Part shown: piece by piece, positions 7,164 to 15,863 of the stretch
Layout: every line of letters begins with the position of its first letter
How positions within the stretch are numbered: position 1 is the first letter of the stretch
The notes under the pieces: generated by a model
Database searches by the model: none
What the model was told of the DNA's origin: nothing
The model's input: only the letters and a program-made list of their open reading frames with translations
Source: Geoglobus ahangari
GTDB taxonomy: Archaea; Halobacteriota; Archaeoglobi; Archaeoglobales; Archaeoglobaceae
Direction of reading: 5' to 3'
DNA length: 64,000 bases
Assembly: GCF_001006045.1 (NCBI RefSeq)
Contig: NZ_CP011267.1
Span: 992,001-1,056,000, forward strand
Made by a program: the position numbers and the translations under genes

Positions 7164-8158
7164 ACCCGGTACACTCTCCCGGCCTTGGAGAGCCTGTTCA
7201 TTATTGCCAGCCCTATTCCCTTCTGCTCCACCCCCTCGACGACTATGACGTCGCAAAACCTGTCGAGAGTTCTCAGGGCGTCGAAAAGCCTCTCCGCAAA
7301 CTCCTCGAGGCTGGCTCCGAGGTCGTAGACGTGTGGGGCAACGCTCTCGAACTCCTCCCCGTTCATCGCTGCCACTCCCACAGTCCTCCCCTCTCCGGCA
7401 AGCCTGTGTGCGAGCCTTTTGATCTCCTCCCTCCTTTTCTCCCCAACGATGACTATCGTGTCCGCCTCGGGGGAGTAGTGCCTGTACTTCATCCCCGGGC
7501 TCCTCGCCACATCGCTCTTCCCGGCCACCCTCACCTCAAATAGCTCCTCCAGCATCTCCCTCGTTATCGCCCCGGGCCTGAGGATCTCTATAGGGTAGAC
7601 GGTGGTGTCGACTACGGTGGACTCCAGTCCAACTTCAGTCCTGCCGGCATCGATGACACACTCAATCTCGCTCTCGAAGTCCTCCATCACATGCTCCGCT
7701 CTTGTTGGACTCGGCTTTCCGCTTTTGTTGGCCGATGGTGCGGCAATGGGTGTTCCGGACAGCTCTATCAGCTTCAGAGCTACTCTGTGCTTGGGCATTC
7801 TGACAGCCACGGTTCTCAGTCCTCCGGTCGTCACTTCCGGCACAGCTTCTCTCTTCTCCATTACGAGGGTCAGAGGCCCGGGGAAGAACTCCTCCATGAG
7901 TTTCTCCGCTACCCTGTTTGGCTTCGCGATTCTGTAGACCTCCTCGATGCTAGAGACGTGGACTATCAGCGGGTTGTCAGACGGTCTTCCCTTGGCCTCG
8001 AATATCCTCCTCACAACCCGTTCGTTCAGCGCATCTGCCCCAAGGCCGTAGACGGTTTCGGTTGGGAACGCTACAAGCCCTCCCTGCCTTATGATGTCTG
8101 CAGCCGGCTCGAGCTCCTCGTCCCGGAACCTCTCCGGGGCAACCCTGATTACCCTCAC
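7160..8158 (-). CDS. sua5: L-threonylcarbamoyladenylate synthase (Sua5 type)
   Basis: 332 residues: an N-terminal YrdC/Sua5 domain, with GLVAFPTETVYGLGADA and KGRPSDNPLIVH as substrate-binding segments, plus a C-terminal Sua5-specific Rossmann-like domain after a linker around residue 220. The enzyme makes the threonylcarbamoyl-AMP used for t6A37 of ANN-decoding tRNAs. The start is GTG at 8158 with AAGGAG about 9 bases upstream. It is the last gene of a minus-strand group with the PAC2, DUF473 and Mth938 genes. Confidence 0.93.
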   Translation of the reverse strand: MRVIRVAPERFRDEELEPAADIIRQGGLVAFPTETVYGLGADALNERVVRRIFEAKGRPSDNPLIVHVSSIEEVYRIAKPNRVAEKLMEEFFPGPLTLVMEKREAVPEVTTGGLRTVAVRMPKHRVALKLIELSGTPIAAPSANKSGKPSPTRAEHVMEDFESEIECVIDAGRTEVGLESTVVDTTVYPIEILRPGAITREMLEELFEVRVAGKSDVARSPGMKYRHYSPEADTIVIVGEKRREEIKRLAHRLAGEGRTVGVAAMNGEEFESVAPHVYDLGASLEEFAERLFDALRTLDRFCDVIVVEGVEQKGIGLAIMNRLSKAGRVYRV

Positions 8159-8191
8159 CGCTCCTTGTTGGCGAGCGGGGTTAAAAATAGT

Positions 8192-8539
8192 TTAGCAGGT
8201 GAGGTGTATGGCGAGGACAGCATTTCTGCCAGACCTGAGCAGACTCTCGAATATCCTGACCGCCGAGAAGCTCTCGTCCTCGATGACCTCCACACTCCTC
8301 TCGTTCAGAAACCTCCTGACCTCCTCGTCCACCCTCATTCTGCCGTATGCGCCCGTTCCGAAGACAACGACCTCGGGGTTGAGCTGCATGATCCTTTTGA
8401 TGTCGTCGAGGCTGACCCTGTGTCCCTCCTTTCTCCACCATCCCTCCTCGACTCCGTTTCTGTGGACTATCACGTCCTCCCTGTACTCCCTGCCGTTGAT
8501 GACTATCCTGCCGAACTCGTACTCCTCGACTATGGCCAT
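8192..8539 (-). CDS. Mth938-like (DUF498) domain protein
   Basis: 115 residues. The fold signature of the Mth938/NDUFAF3 family is visible: an N-terminal beta region (FGRIVINGREYREDVIV), then PEVVVFGTGAYGRMRV and a helix ending near the C-terminus. The human relative NDUFAF3 assists complex I assembly; the archaeal function is not established. GGTGAT, overlapping the stop of the DUF473 gene, serves as the ribosome-binding site. No metal or heme motif is present. Confidence 0.85.
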   Translation of the reverse strand: MAIVEEYEFGRIVINGREYREDVIVHRNGVEEGWWRKEGHRVSLDDIKRIMQLNPEVVVFGTGAYGRMRVDEEVRRFLNERSVEVIEDESFSAVRIFESLLRSGRNAVLAIHLTC

Positions 8540-8543
8540 CAGA

Positions 8544-8933
8544 TCACCTTGCGAGGAAATGGTCCACCTGTATGGCCTCTCCCTCCACCGGGCTCAGCAG
8601 ATCCTTTCTGAAGACCTGCACGAGCCTGCCGAGCGCCTTCGGCCTGACCCTGAGCCTGACAACCGTCATCTCGCACTCCTCGAAGTAGTCGTTCCTTGCG
8701 AAGAACGTGGAATGCGAAACGATCTCCTTCCCCTCAACCTCGGCAATTATTCCCGTGACCCCTCTTCCCAGATCGACGTTCTTGGCTGTGGTTATGAACA
8801 CGCAGTCGCCAAGCTTCGTATTGAGCGCGGTTGCGACGTTTATGACGTTCCTCAGCTCGAGAGTCCTGAGGTTTCCCCTCAGAATCTCCTCAATAACCTG
8901 CCTCGATATGCCGGAGATTATGTAGCACCTCAT
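8544..8933 (-). CDS. DUF473 family protein
   Basis: 129 residues. The sequence MRCYIISGISRQVIEEIL and the internal GDCVFITTAKNVDLGRGVTG match the archaeal DUF473 family, known mainly from methanogens and Archaeoglobi, with no assigned function. ATG 8933 is preferred over 8939 and 8942 because GGTGAT lies five bases before it and the family starts at MRC. The upstream PAC2 stop lies just before, so translation is coupled. Predicted soluble. Confidence 0.75.
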   Translation of the reverse strand: MRCYIISGISRQVIEEILRGNLRTLELRNVINVATALNTKLGDCVFITTAKNVDLGRGVTGIIAEVEGKEIVSHSTFFARNDYFEECEMTVVRLRVRPKALGRLVQVFRKDLLSPVEGEAIQVDHFLAR

Positions 8934-8938
8934 GGCCA

Positions 8939-9655
8939 TCACCCGTACATCGGGTGGTACTCCTCCCTTGTCTCCTGCATCTGGGTCTGTTCAGCAAGCT
9001 TCTGCATCTGCGCCTCTATGAACTCCGCCTCCTTTATCAGCTTCTCCACGCTTATGTCCCAGCTGTATATCTTGTTGAGGGTGTTTATCACCTCTGCAGC
9101 AGCTCTCGGGTCGGGGTTGAACCCACCAGTCTCTCCGAGCAGCGCGAATGCCGGGAACTTCCTTGCAAAGCACTCGTTAAGCAAACTTCCGGCTATACCG
9201 CTTATCGTCCCCGTCCTGAATATTTCCACGTGCTCCCTTATCTCGTCGAGCACCTCTTTTGACGTCGCGGCCCCAAACACCCTCTTCTTGTCCTCGAACG
9301 TGGTGAGGCCTGCGAGGGAGACGATCCTCTTTGCGTTTATCGTGGTTGCCCAGTCTATTATTGCCGAGCTCAGCTCGTAGGCTATGCTCGGATGTATGGG
9401 GACGTCAGAGTGGATCAGCACGAAGTTCTTCTCGGAGCACTGGTAGATCCTTATGGGAGGCTGGATTATCCCCTCGTTGAGGGTCGCTATGGGCGGAAGG
9501 AGCTTCGACTCAACCACTCCAACAGGCTCAAGGTTGAGCTCCACGATGAAGTGACCAGTGGCTATCGTGCCGACGAGTCCTATGCCGGGAAAGCTCGTGA
9601 GAATGACTGGGTTCTCAACATCTATCTTCTCAGCGTAGATTCTCGTTTCATCCAT
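8939..9655 (-). CDS. PAC2 family proteasome assembly chaperone
   Basis: 238 residues. The N-terminal PVILTSFPGIGLVGTIAT and the internal RIVSLAGLTTFEDK are hallmarks of the PAC2 family, with a C-terminal coiled segment around residues 200-225 rich in Glu, Gln and Met. In archaea the PbaA/PbaB members assist or cap the proteasome 20S core. It heads a minus-strand group with DUF473, Mth938 and Sua5 genes. Confidence 0.87.
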   Translation of the reverse strand: MDETRIYAEKIDVENPVILTSFPGIGLVGTIATGHFIVELNLEPVGVVESKLLPPIATLNEGIIQPPIRIYQCSEKNFVLIHSDVPIHPSIAYELSSAIIDWATTINAKRIVSLAGLTTFEDKKRVFGAATSKEVLDEIREHVEIFRTGTISGIAGSLLNECFARKFPAFALLGETGGFNPDPRAAAEVINTLNKIYSWDISVEKLIKEAEFIEAQMQKLAEQTQMQETREEYHPMYG

Positions 9656-9705
9656 GATGACGTTTCTGGAAAAAACTATATTATACTTTTTGCCGTGTCT
9701 TGGGC

Positions 9706-10011
9706 ATGCGCGAGTACAGGTTCAAGAGGGGTTACAAGCCCACTCCTGAAAGGCTTGAGGAGCTCATAGTCAAGTACTTCGGCAGCTTTGAGAAGGACGG
9801 AGACGTTTATGTGGTGAGGTACAAGGCCATCGAGGAGCTCAGACTCTGGCTCGATGGAAAGAGGCTCAAGGCCGAGAGCAGAACGAACCCAAACGTTGAC
9901 AGCGAGACGGCGATGGAGACCCTGAGAACGTACAACAGGTTTCTGGACGAGCTCACGGGCTACACGGCAAAGGAAAGAAAGAAGCACATGATGAAGGAGG
10001 TTGAGGACTAA
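9706..10011 (+). CDS. Small archaeal protein, possibly DUF5611
   Basis: 101 residues, basic at the N-terminus (MREYRFKRGYKPTPERL), with mixed strands and helices and a charged C-terminal helix (KERKKHMMKEVED). It resembles the small archaeal family DUF5611, of unknown function; my recognition is moderate. ATG 9706 is chosen because a TATA-like TATATTATAC at 9677-9686 lies 25 bases upstream, which predicts a leaderless transcript. A TTG at 9700 is rejected on that ground. It converges with the YIP1 gene with a four-base overlap. Confidence 0.7.
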   Translation: MREYRFKRGYKPTPERLEELIVKYFGSFEKDGDVYVVRYKAIEELRLWLDGKRLKAESRTNPNVDSETAMETLRTYNRFLDELTGYTAKERKKHMMKEVED

Positions 10012-10652
10012 ATCCCTCCCATGCTTCCCACGTTCGGCAGGCTGTAGAGCGTGTAGATTGTGTAGGCGAGGTAGAGCAGCGCTGGTATTGCGGAGGAAAT
10101 CAGAGCCTTCCTGAACTCTATTTTTCTCACTATGGCTATCCCATGGCTCCATATCGCTATGCTCCACACGATTCCAGCGGCTGAGATTATGGCCGAGGAG
10201 GCGATCCTGTTCCAGTCGGTCATGTAGGCTATGAACTCCTGAATGCTCGCGAACTCACCCGCCTGACTCAGGCTGTAGATCGAGATCGCCATCTGGATGT
10301 ACGAGACTATTGCGTAGGGTATCAGCCCGTATCCAACGACCGTGGCGGTCTTCCTGAACTCACCCTCTCCTCCGAAGGCCCCGGAGATCAGGTGGATTAC
10401 CCCCGAGATTATGAGGAAGAGTATCAGCATGATTATGTATGTCGGTATTATCGAGAAAATGCCTATCAGCGGCAGGACATCTCCAAGCTGGGACATCTCC
10501 GGCGGGAGGAGAGGCTTTATTGCCTTGAGAACCTCGTACTGTATGACCGCTGAGGGTATTGCCATAACGAATATCACGAGCAGGGGCACCTTCATCCCAA
10601 AACTGTCGAGGTTTTCGAAGAATTTCTTTGGATTTGACAGCACCTCTATCAT
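10008..10652 (-). CDS. YIP1 family integral membrane protein
   Basis: 214 residues with about five hydrophobic segments (roughly 22-45, 62-90, 108-130, 150-170 and 188-205). The PxxFFENL start and SGVIHLISGAFGGEGEFRKT are typical of the Yip1 domain, in which a Gly-Gly-Glu/Gly-rich loop joins helices 2 and 3. Bacterial and archaeal members are uncharacterised; eukaryotic relatives act in membrane traffic. A TATA-like ACTTATATC at about 10672-10682, read on the minus strand, lies about 25 bases before the ATG. Confidence 0.85.
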   Translation of the reverse strand: MIEVLSNPKKFFENLDSFGMKVPLLVIFVMAIPSAVIQYEVLKAIKPLLPPEMSQLGDVLPLIGIFSIIPTYIIMLILFLIISGVIHLISGAFGGEGEFRKTATVVGYGLIPYAIVSYIQMAISIYSLSQAGEFASIQEFIAYMTDWNRIASSAIISAAGIVWSIAIWSHGIAIVRKIEFRKALISSAIPALLYLAYTIYTLYSLPNVGSMGGI

Positions 10653-10691
10653 ACATCAAACTCAGGTTTTCGTGATATAAGTCTTTCTAAC

Positions 10692-10757
10692 AGATGTGGG
10701 CCCACTGAGCCACGGGACCTCATGCTTCTCAGTCCCGTCGGGTTCCCGGGGCCCATC
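10692..10757 (-). ncRNA. Candidate H/ACA-type guide RNA
   Basis: This is a GC-rich island inside an AT-rich gap. Read on the minus strand it folds as a lower stem TGGGCCC/GGGCCCA, a left internal strand of 10 bases, an upper stem ACGGGAC/GTCCCGT, a 13-base apical loop containing CTGA and ATGA (a possible kink-loop for L7Ae), a right internal strand of 8 bases, then the lower stem and ACA. From the top of the pocket to ACA is 14 bases, matching the 14-16 base rule for archaeal H/ACA RNAs. A TATA-like AAAAGTTATT lies about 25 bases upstream on the same strand. No target was assigned. Confidence 0.5.
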
Positions 10758-10781
10758 CATTCTCTGTCGTGCCAGTTGAAT

Positions 10782-10804
10782 AACTTTTCCGACGGAAAAG
10801 TTTA
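10782..10804. promoter_or_regulatory. Palindromic divergent promoter core
   Basis: AACTTTTCCG (10782-10791) and CGGAAAAGTT (10793-10802) form a perfect 10-base inverted repeat around one base. On the plus strand CGGAAAAGTTTAATAG reads as BRE plus TATA for the pilus operon, whose ATG is at 10837. On the minus strand CGGAAAAGTTATTC reads as BRE plus TATA pointing at the H/ACA-like RNA. The palindrome can therefore be explained as two back-to-back basal promoter elements. It could also bind a dimeric regulator. Confidence 0.55.
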
Positions 10805-10836
10805 ATAGTGTTGATGATAATAATCATTCGATTGAC

Positions 10837-12393
10837 ATGAAGCTCAAGCTCAGCCTCGGGCTAAGGAGGAAGAAGGAGGAAGAGCCTCAGGAGCCGCAGG
10901 AAGGTGATGAAGAGGCTGTGGAAACTCGGGATGAGGTTGAAGCTGCCGGGGAAAGTAGGTTTGAGGTTGTGGAGGAGTACTGGATAGAGGAGCCGCACTC
11001 CAAGATTCAAATCGTCTTCGACCCTGAGAGCGGGGAGTATGAGTACCACGTCATCGAGCCGGTGCTGAACGACTACCTCTACTCCGTCTTTTACGTTGTG
11101 AAGCACTCCATCGTCGAGTACTTCCAGCCCGAGGTTGAGGACAGGGTCTCGCACCTCGAGGAGAACGCGAGGAAGCTTGTGAAGGAGATGGGGCTTGATC
11201 TCAGCGAGGAGGAGTTTGACACCGTCTTTTACCATCTGAAGAACGACTTCGTCGAGTACGGCCCCATCACCCCCCTCATGAAGGACCGCCTGATAGAAGA
11301 CATCTCCTGCAACGGCTACAACAAGCCCATCTACATCTTCCACCGCAACTACCAGAACCTGAGAACGAACATCACCTTCAGTGAGGATGAGCTGGACAAC
11401 TTCGTCATCAAGCTCGCCCAGATGTCTGGAAAGCACATAAGCATAGCCGAGCCCATGCTCGACGCAGCACTTCCAGACGGCTCCAGAATCCAGATGACCT
11501 TGGCAAGAGAAGTAACAGACCACGGATCCACCTTCACCATAAGAAAGTTCAGAGATGAACCTGTAACACCAATAGACCTTATCGCCTGGGGAACGTTCAG
11601 CGTCGAGCAGATGGCCTACCTCTGGCTCTGCATAGAGAACAAAAAGTCTCTGATCTTCGCCGGAGGAACTGCGAGCGGAAAAACCACCTCCATGAACGCC
11701 GTCTCCCTCTTCATCCCCAAGAACTCCAAGATAGTCACCATAGAGGACACGAGGGAGGTCATGCTCCCCCACGAGAACTGGATTCCCGCAGTGACGAGAG
11801 AGGGCGGGAAGACCATAGACATGTACGACCTGCTCAGAGCGGCTTTGAGACAGAGGCCCGAGTACATAATAGTCGGTGAGGTCAGAGGTAAGGAAGCACT
11901 GACACTCTTCCAGGCAATGAGCACGGGCCACACCACCTACTCAACTCTCCACGCCGACAGCGTTAATGGAGTCATCCACAGGCTGGAAAACCCACCCATA
12001 AACGTCCCCAGAGCAATGATAGAAGCCTTAGACATAGTCAGCATCCAGGCCCAGGTCTTCCTGGGCAGGAAGAGGGTGAGGAGGAACATGGAGATCGCAG
12101 AGATAATAGGCGTCGACCCCCACACCAAGATCATGAGAACAACAACCGTCTTCGCCTGGGACTCGACCAAGGACGAACACGTGATGGTCGGCAGCTCAAA
12201 GGCCCTCGAGGAGATAAGAACCCTGAGAAGCTGGACGAGAAAGGAGCTCGAACAGGAGCTCAAAACCCGCGAAAAAGTCCTCCAGTACATGCTCGACAAC
12301 AACATCCGCGAGTTCAGAGAGGTAGCGAGAATAATCCAGACCTACCAGATTGATCCCGAGAAGGTGGTGAGGAGCCTTGGTATTCAGGAATGA
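10837..12393 (+). CDS. Type IV pilus / type II secretion assembly ATPase
   Basis: A 518-residue hexameric secretion ATPase of the GspE/TadA/archaellar FlaI superfamily. An acidic N-terminal tail of about 50 residues (RRKKEEEPQEPQEGDEE) precedes the N-domain. The Walker A GGTASGKTT is near residue 277, then an Asp box (IEDTREVML), a Walker B (IIVGEVRGKE) and a His box (STGHTTYSTLHADS). The next gene encodes the membrane platform and starts inside this one's 3' end. No archaellin or accessory fla genes are present, so a pilus or adhesin machine is more likely than an archaellum. Confidence 0.93.
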   Translation: MKLKLSLGLRRKKEEEPQEPQEGDEEAVETRDEVEAAGESRFEVVEEYWIEEPHSKIQIVFDPESGEYEYHVIEPVLNDYLYSVFYVVKHSIVEYFQPEVEDRVSHLEENARKLVKEMGLDLSEEEFDTVFYHLKNDFVEYGPITPLMKDRLIEDISCNGYNKPIYIFHRNYQNLRTNITFSEDELDNFVIKLAQMSGKHISIAEPMLDAALPDGSRIQMTLAREVTDHGSTFTIRKFRDEPVTPIDLIAWGTFSVEQMAYLWLCIENKKSLIFAGGTASGKTTSMNAVSLFIPKNSKIVTIEDTREVMLPHENWIPAVTREGGKTIDMYDLLRAALRQRPEYIIVGEVRGKEALTLFQAMSTGHTTYSTLHADSVNGVIHRLENPPINVPRAMIEALDIVSIQAQVFLGRKRVRRNMEIAEIIGVDPHTKIMRTTTVFAWDSTKDEHVMVGSSKALEEIRTLRSWTRKELEQELKTREKVLQYMLDNNIREFREVARIIQTYQIDPEKVVRSLGIQE

Positions 12394-14281
12394 GAACACC
12401 CTCACGAAGCTCGCCTACAGGTGGTTTGGAGACAGGGCGAGGAGGAATCTCACGAACTACTACGAGCTGGGGCAGAAGCTCCAGCAGGCGATGATCAACA
12501 TACCTCCGGATGTTTACATAGCCACCCAGATGCTTTTCTCAGTCATAATGGCCGTCATCGGCCTGATAATCGGCGCCATCATAGCCCTGATGGTCTACCT
12601 CTTTGCCGAGATTCCGAGATTCGACATATACTTCCCGGAGCCTTTCCTGAGCTTCTGGCTCCAGTACAGGAAGATATTCATAAGCGCCTTCCTCGCGGTT
12701 CTGATCGCGGTGCTGTTCTACATGCTCGGCCAGTTCATGTTCAAGATATATCCGGGGTACATTGTGAGCGACAGGAAGAGCAAGATAGACAAGCTTCTCC
12801 CGAATGCTGTGACGTTCATGTACTCCCTCAGCCTCGGAGGGATGCCCCTCATCCAGATCTTCAAGTCCATAGCGAGCTACGAGGATGTTTACAACGAGCT
12901 TGCGAAGGAGTTCGGCAGGATAATTATGGACATTGAGGAGCTGGGAGAGGATCTGAGGTCTGCGCTGACCAAGGCGATGGAGCTCACACCTTCCAAGAAC
13001 TTGGCCGACCTGATACAGGGGCTCATAACGATCATAGACAGCGGTGGAGACGTGACGGGCTACTTCAGGGACAGGGCAGACTACTACCTCGAGATGGCGA
13101 GGCAGGATCAGAAGAACTTCCTCGAGTTCCTGAGCTTAATGGCTGAAAGCTACATAACTGCATTCGTTGCAGGGCCGCTGTTTCTGATTATAATCCAGAC
13201 GGTCATGGCCGTGATGGGAGAGGGAGACACGAACCTCCTCTACGCGGTCGTCTACATGATAATCCCTGTTGGTGCGTTCTTCTTTGCTGTAGTGATAAAG
13301 CTGATCAGTCCGATTGAGTCCGGAAAGGCCCCGCTCATCGAGGAGAAGGATGTGATCAGGAGGGAGATCGACGAGAACGTCATGAAGAAGTGGAAGTCGT
13401 GGATGACGCGCAGGAAGATGTCCCCGAAGTACCTCCTCATGAACTACCCCTATTCGGTCTTCGCGGTCTCAGTCCCCCTCGCGATCGCCTTCATGATATA
13501 CGGGTTCATGCTCTACCCGTTCACCCCGACCATAAACTGGCTCTTCAACGTTGACGACTACATCTTCATAGCCATAGTGATCGCCCTCCTCCCCTACGCG
13601 ATAGTCTACCAGATCTCCAAGAGGAGAGTCAACATGGTTCTGAAGCTCACTCCGGTGTTCCTCAACAGGCTCGCCTCGATGAACGAGAGCGGCATGACTG
13701 TCTCGAGGGCCATCAGAACCCTCGCGAGAACTGACACAAGCCCGCTCAAGAAGGAGATCGAGCAGATCGAGAAGGATCTTGAGTGGAACGTCAGCCTCGT
13801 CGACGCGCTCATAAGGTTCGCCAACAGGCTCAGGACGTTCGAGCTGACCAGAACGATAGTTCTGCTCGTTGAATCGCTCAGAAGCACGCCCAACGTCACT
13901 GAGGTTCTGAGAATCTCCGCGAAGGACGCGAGCAACGCTGAGCTGCTGCGGAGGGAGAGGATAAAGAACATGTCGATGTACGTGATGATCATCTACATCT
14001 CCTTCTTCGTCTTCATAGGTATCGTCTACATAATCTCCTCCACCTTCCTCTCAGTCCTCGCTGAGAGCACCGCGAAGATGGCAGGGGGTGGGGGGTTCAT
14101 GGGAATGGCGTCGATAGACGAGGAGTTCTACAAGGCGATATTCATGCATGCTGCGGTCTTTCAGGGGCTGTTCGCGGGGCTTGTTGCTGGAGTGATGGGG
14201 GAGGGGGACTTCTCGTCAGGCGTCAAGCACTCCCTGATCATGGTCATCTTCGCCTACGTCCTGTTCACGATGTTCATCTAA
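12377..14281 (+). CDS. Pilus assembly membrane platform (TadC/GspF family)
   Basis: 634 residues with two T2SSF-type domains. Each domain ends in paired membrane helices: about residues 50-75, 92-115, 260-310 in the first half, and 360-400, 530-560 and 590-630 in the second. The soluble parts contain the FMYSLSLGGMPLIQIFKSI and RLASMNESGMTVSRAIRTL helices that contact the ATPase. TTG 12377 is chosen as start because GGTGAGG lies about 8 bases before it; it overlaps the ATPase gene by 17 bases. The two genes form one machine, and the pilin at 17.9 kb is a possible substrate. Confidence 0.88.
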   Translation: MVFRNENTLTKLAYRWFGDRARRNLTNYYELGQKLQQAMINIPPDVYIATQMLFSVIMAVIGLIIGAIIALMVYLFAEIPRFDIYFPEPFLSFWLQYRKIFISAFLAVLIAVLFYMLGQFMFKIYPGYIVSDRKSKIDKLLPNAVTFMYSLSLGGMPLIQIFKSIASYEDVYNELAKEFGRIIMDIEELGEDLRSALTKAMELTPSKNLADLIQGLITIIDSGGDVTGYFRDRADYYLEMARQDQKNFLEFLSLMAESYITAFVAGPLFLIIIQTVMAVMGEGDTNLLYAVVYMIIPVGAFFFAVVIKLISPIESGKAPLIEEKDVIRREIDENVMKKWKSWMTRRKMSPKYLLMNYPYSVFAVSVPLAIAFMIYGFMLYPFTPTINWLFNVDDYIFIAIVIALLPYAIVYQISKRRVNMVLKLTPVFLNRLASMNESGMTVSRAIRTLARTDTSPLKKEIEQIEKDLEWNVSLVDALIRFANRLRTFELTRTIVLLVESLRSTPNVTEVLRISAKDASNAELLRRERIKNMSMYVMIIYISFFVFIGIVYIISSTFLSVLAESTAKMAGGGGFMGMASIDEEFYKAIFMHAAVFQGLFAGLVAGVMGEGDFSSGVKHSLIMVIFAYVLFTMFI

Positions 14282-15072
14282 CTTCCCTCTCTGAGGGAGA
14301 GAAACACCGCACACAAAACGAGCAGAGCTCCGAAGAGCTGCACCCCGCTCAGAACCTCGTGGAACGCGAGAAATCCGACCGTACCGGCGGTGACCGGCTC
14401 TATCAGCGCGATGACCGGCCCCTTCTCAACCCTAACTCTCCCCATCCCGTAGCTCAGGAGGATGAAGGGAATGGCCGTCGGTATCAGGCCGAGGCCGAGG
14501 GTGAGGATAGGATCTCCGAACTCAAACCTGAAGAGGGGTGCGAGCAGAATAACGCCTATGAGAAGGTTCGAGAACGTTATCTGAATGGGGCTGTAAACCT
14601 TCCCGAGCCTGTTGAGCATGATGAACGCTCCCGCATAGACGAGCCCGGAGATGAATCCAGAGATTATTCCAACGTTTAGCTCCTTCTCAGGGCTGAGGAG
14701 CAGGTACAGACCTGTTATCCCCAGAACGAGGGACAGAATGGAGGTTCTCGTGACCCCTCCTTTCACCATCGCGAAGACCATCACGTAGACGGGAGCCATG
14801 TAGAGGAGGAGCGCTGCCGTGGCTGCGCTGAGGTGGGTTATTGCGGTTATGTAGAAGAACACGACTCCCGTGTTCAGCACTCCGAGCAATGCGAGCTCCT
14901 TCCCGAACACCGGCCTCTCTCTCCTGATGAGCATGAACAGGGCGACGAACATTAACCCCACGCTCACCCTGTAGAACGTGGCGGAAAATGGGGAGAGCTG
15001 GAGCGACTTTATGAAGTACGGAAGGGTCCCCATCAGTATCGCTGACAGCAGTACCGCTAATTCTCCCCTCAT
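14278..15072 (-). CDS. EamA/DMT superfamily transporter
   Basis: 264 residues with ten predicted membrane helices arranged as two five-helix EamA repeats. The end of repeat two carries the typical GPVIALIEPVTAGTVGFLAFHE segment. These proteins export or import amino acids, sugars or metabolites; no substrate can be assigned. The 3' end overlaps the pilus platform gene by four bases on the opposite strand. Confidence 0.88.
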   Translation of the reverse strand: MRGELAVLLSAILMGTLPYFIKSLQLSPFSATFYRVSVGLMFVALFMLIRRERPVFGKELALLGVLNTGVVFFYITAITHLSAATAALLLYMAPVYVMVFAMVKGGVTRTSILSLVLGITGLYLLLSPEKELNVGIISGFISGLVYAGAFIMLNRLGKVYSPIQITFSNLLIGVILLAPLFRFEFGDPILTLGLGLIPTAIPFILLSYGMGRVRVEKGPVIALIEPVTAGTVGFLAFHEVLSGVQLFGALLVLCAVFLSLREGS

Positions 15073-15129
15073 TCAGGAGGACTTCACGCAACCCGTATTT
15101 ATTATTTCTGAGCCATAAAATGACAAGGA

Positions 15130-15442
15130 GTGGTGGGCGCGCCTCCGGTCGACCCTTCGGACGGGAGGTTATCTCCCCCGGCCCCATCCTCTCCGCACCC
15201 CCGGAAGCGCCGAACGTCCGGGGTTAGCCTGCTCCCTTCCGGGCCTGGGCCGGTTCCCCCGGCAAACACGGCGGACATCCCCTCCGGGAAGCCCGGCCGT
15301 GACCGCCGGCCCTCCGGGACGGAGATTCTACGAGGCCGGGGGCTTTCGCCTCCCGCCCTCCGGGCCTTCCTTCGGCTTCGGCCCCCGCATGACGACGGTT
15401 TCGGGTCACAGGGGACGCCGAGCCCCCCGGCCTAGCCCACCG
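15130..15442 (-). ncRNA. ffs: Signal recognition particle RNA (7S)
   Basis: A GC-rich block of about 313 bases without coding sense. On the minus strand the 5' GGTGGGC pairs with GCCCACC at the 3' end (helix 1 of archaeal SRP RNA). The Alu domain shows TGTGACCCGAAACC (15410-15397). The S domain shows the helix 8 core GGCCCGGAAGGGAGCAGG (within 15252-15222), the SRP54-binding site, and a helix 6 hairpin at about 15199-15223 for SRP19. A BRE/TATA element lies 25 bases before the 5' end. The boundaries are accurate to a few bases. Translations of this region are spurious. Confidence 0.95.
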
Positions 15443-15461
15443 TATGTTAATCTGTGCAAGT

Positions 15462-15474
15462 GGTATAAAACTTT
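15462..15474 (-). promoter_or_regulatory. SRP RNA promoter
   Basis: Read on the minus strand the sequence is AAAGTTTTATACC, a BRE-like stretch followed by TATA. Its centre is 25 bases before the inferred RNA 5' end at 15442. Confidence 0.75.
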
Positions 15475-15480
15475 AATTGC

Positions 15481-15771
15481 CTACATCTTCTCCCTCACCA
15501 GCTTTGCAAGAACCCTGCCCTCCTCAGTCAGCTCAACTCTGTCTCCAGCATACCTTATGCATGACCCCTTTTCGAGCGTGTCGAGGTGGTACTTCAGGAC
15601 CTTCTCCCCAACGTTCAGTTTTGAGAGGAGCTCGTCAACGCTTTTGCTTCCCTCATCGAGCTCGAGGAGGATCTTCCTTCTTATCGAGTTGGCTATGGCC
15701 ATCTTGAATCTCCTTCTGTACTCCTCGGCCTTTTCGGGTGAGTCTGCCGAGATCCATTCATCGAACTTCAT
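15481..15771 (-). CDS. Winged helix-turn-helix regulator (ArsR-like)
   Basis: 96 residues. After a charged N-terminal helix comes a winged-helix domain: RRKILLELDEGSKSVDELL is helices 1-2, VGEKVLKYHLDTLEKG is the recognition helix, and YAGDRVELTEEGRVLA is the wing. No metal-binding cysteines are present. A TATA-like CATTTAACC near 15799, on the minus strand, lies about 25 bases from the ATG. It faces away from the KaiC-like gene at 15864 across a 92-base gap. Targets are unknown. Confidence 0.85.
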   Translation of the reverse strand: MKFDEWISADSPEKAEEYRRRFKMAIANSIRRKILLELDEGSKSVDELLSKLNVGEKVLKYHLDTLEKGSCIRYAGDRVELTEEGRVLAKLVREKM

Positions 15772-15863
15772 ATGATTGAGTTGGCTGAAACGGGGTTAAA
15801 TGTTTGCCCCTAAGCTTTTCAGGTTGCGATGGTTTTTTATATTCTTGAGGCGTATAATATAAT

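Noticed and set aside
15130-15435. Long open frames on both strands across the GC-rich block at 15.13-15.44 kb
   Set aside because: The block is SRP RNA: it has Alu and S-domain motifs, end pairing and a promoter. Translations are Pro/Arg/Gly-rich noise.
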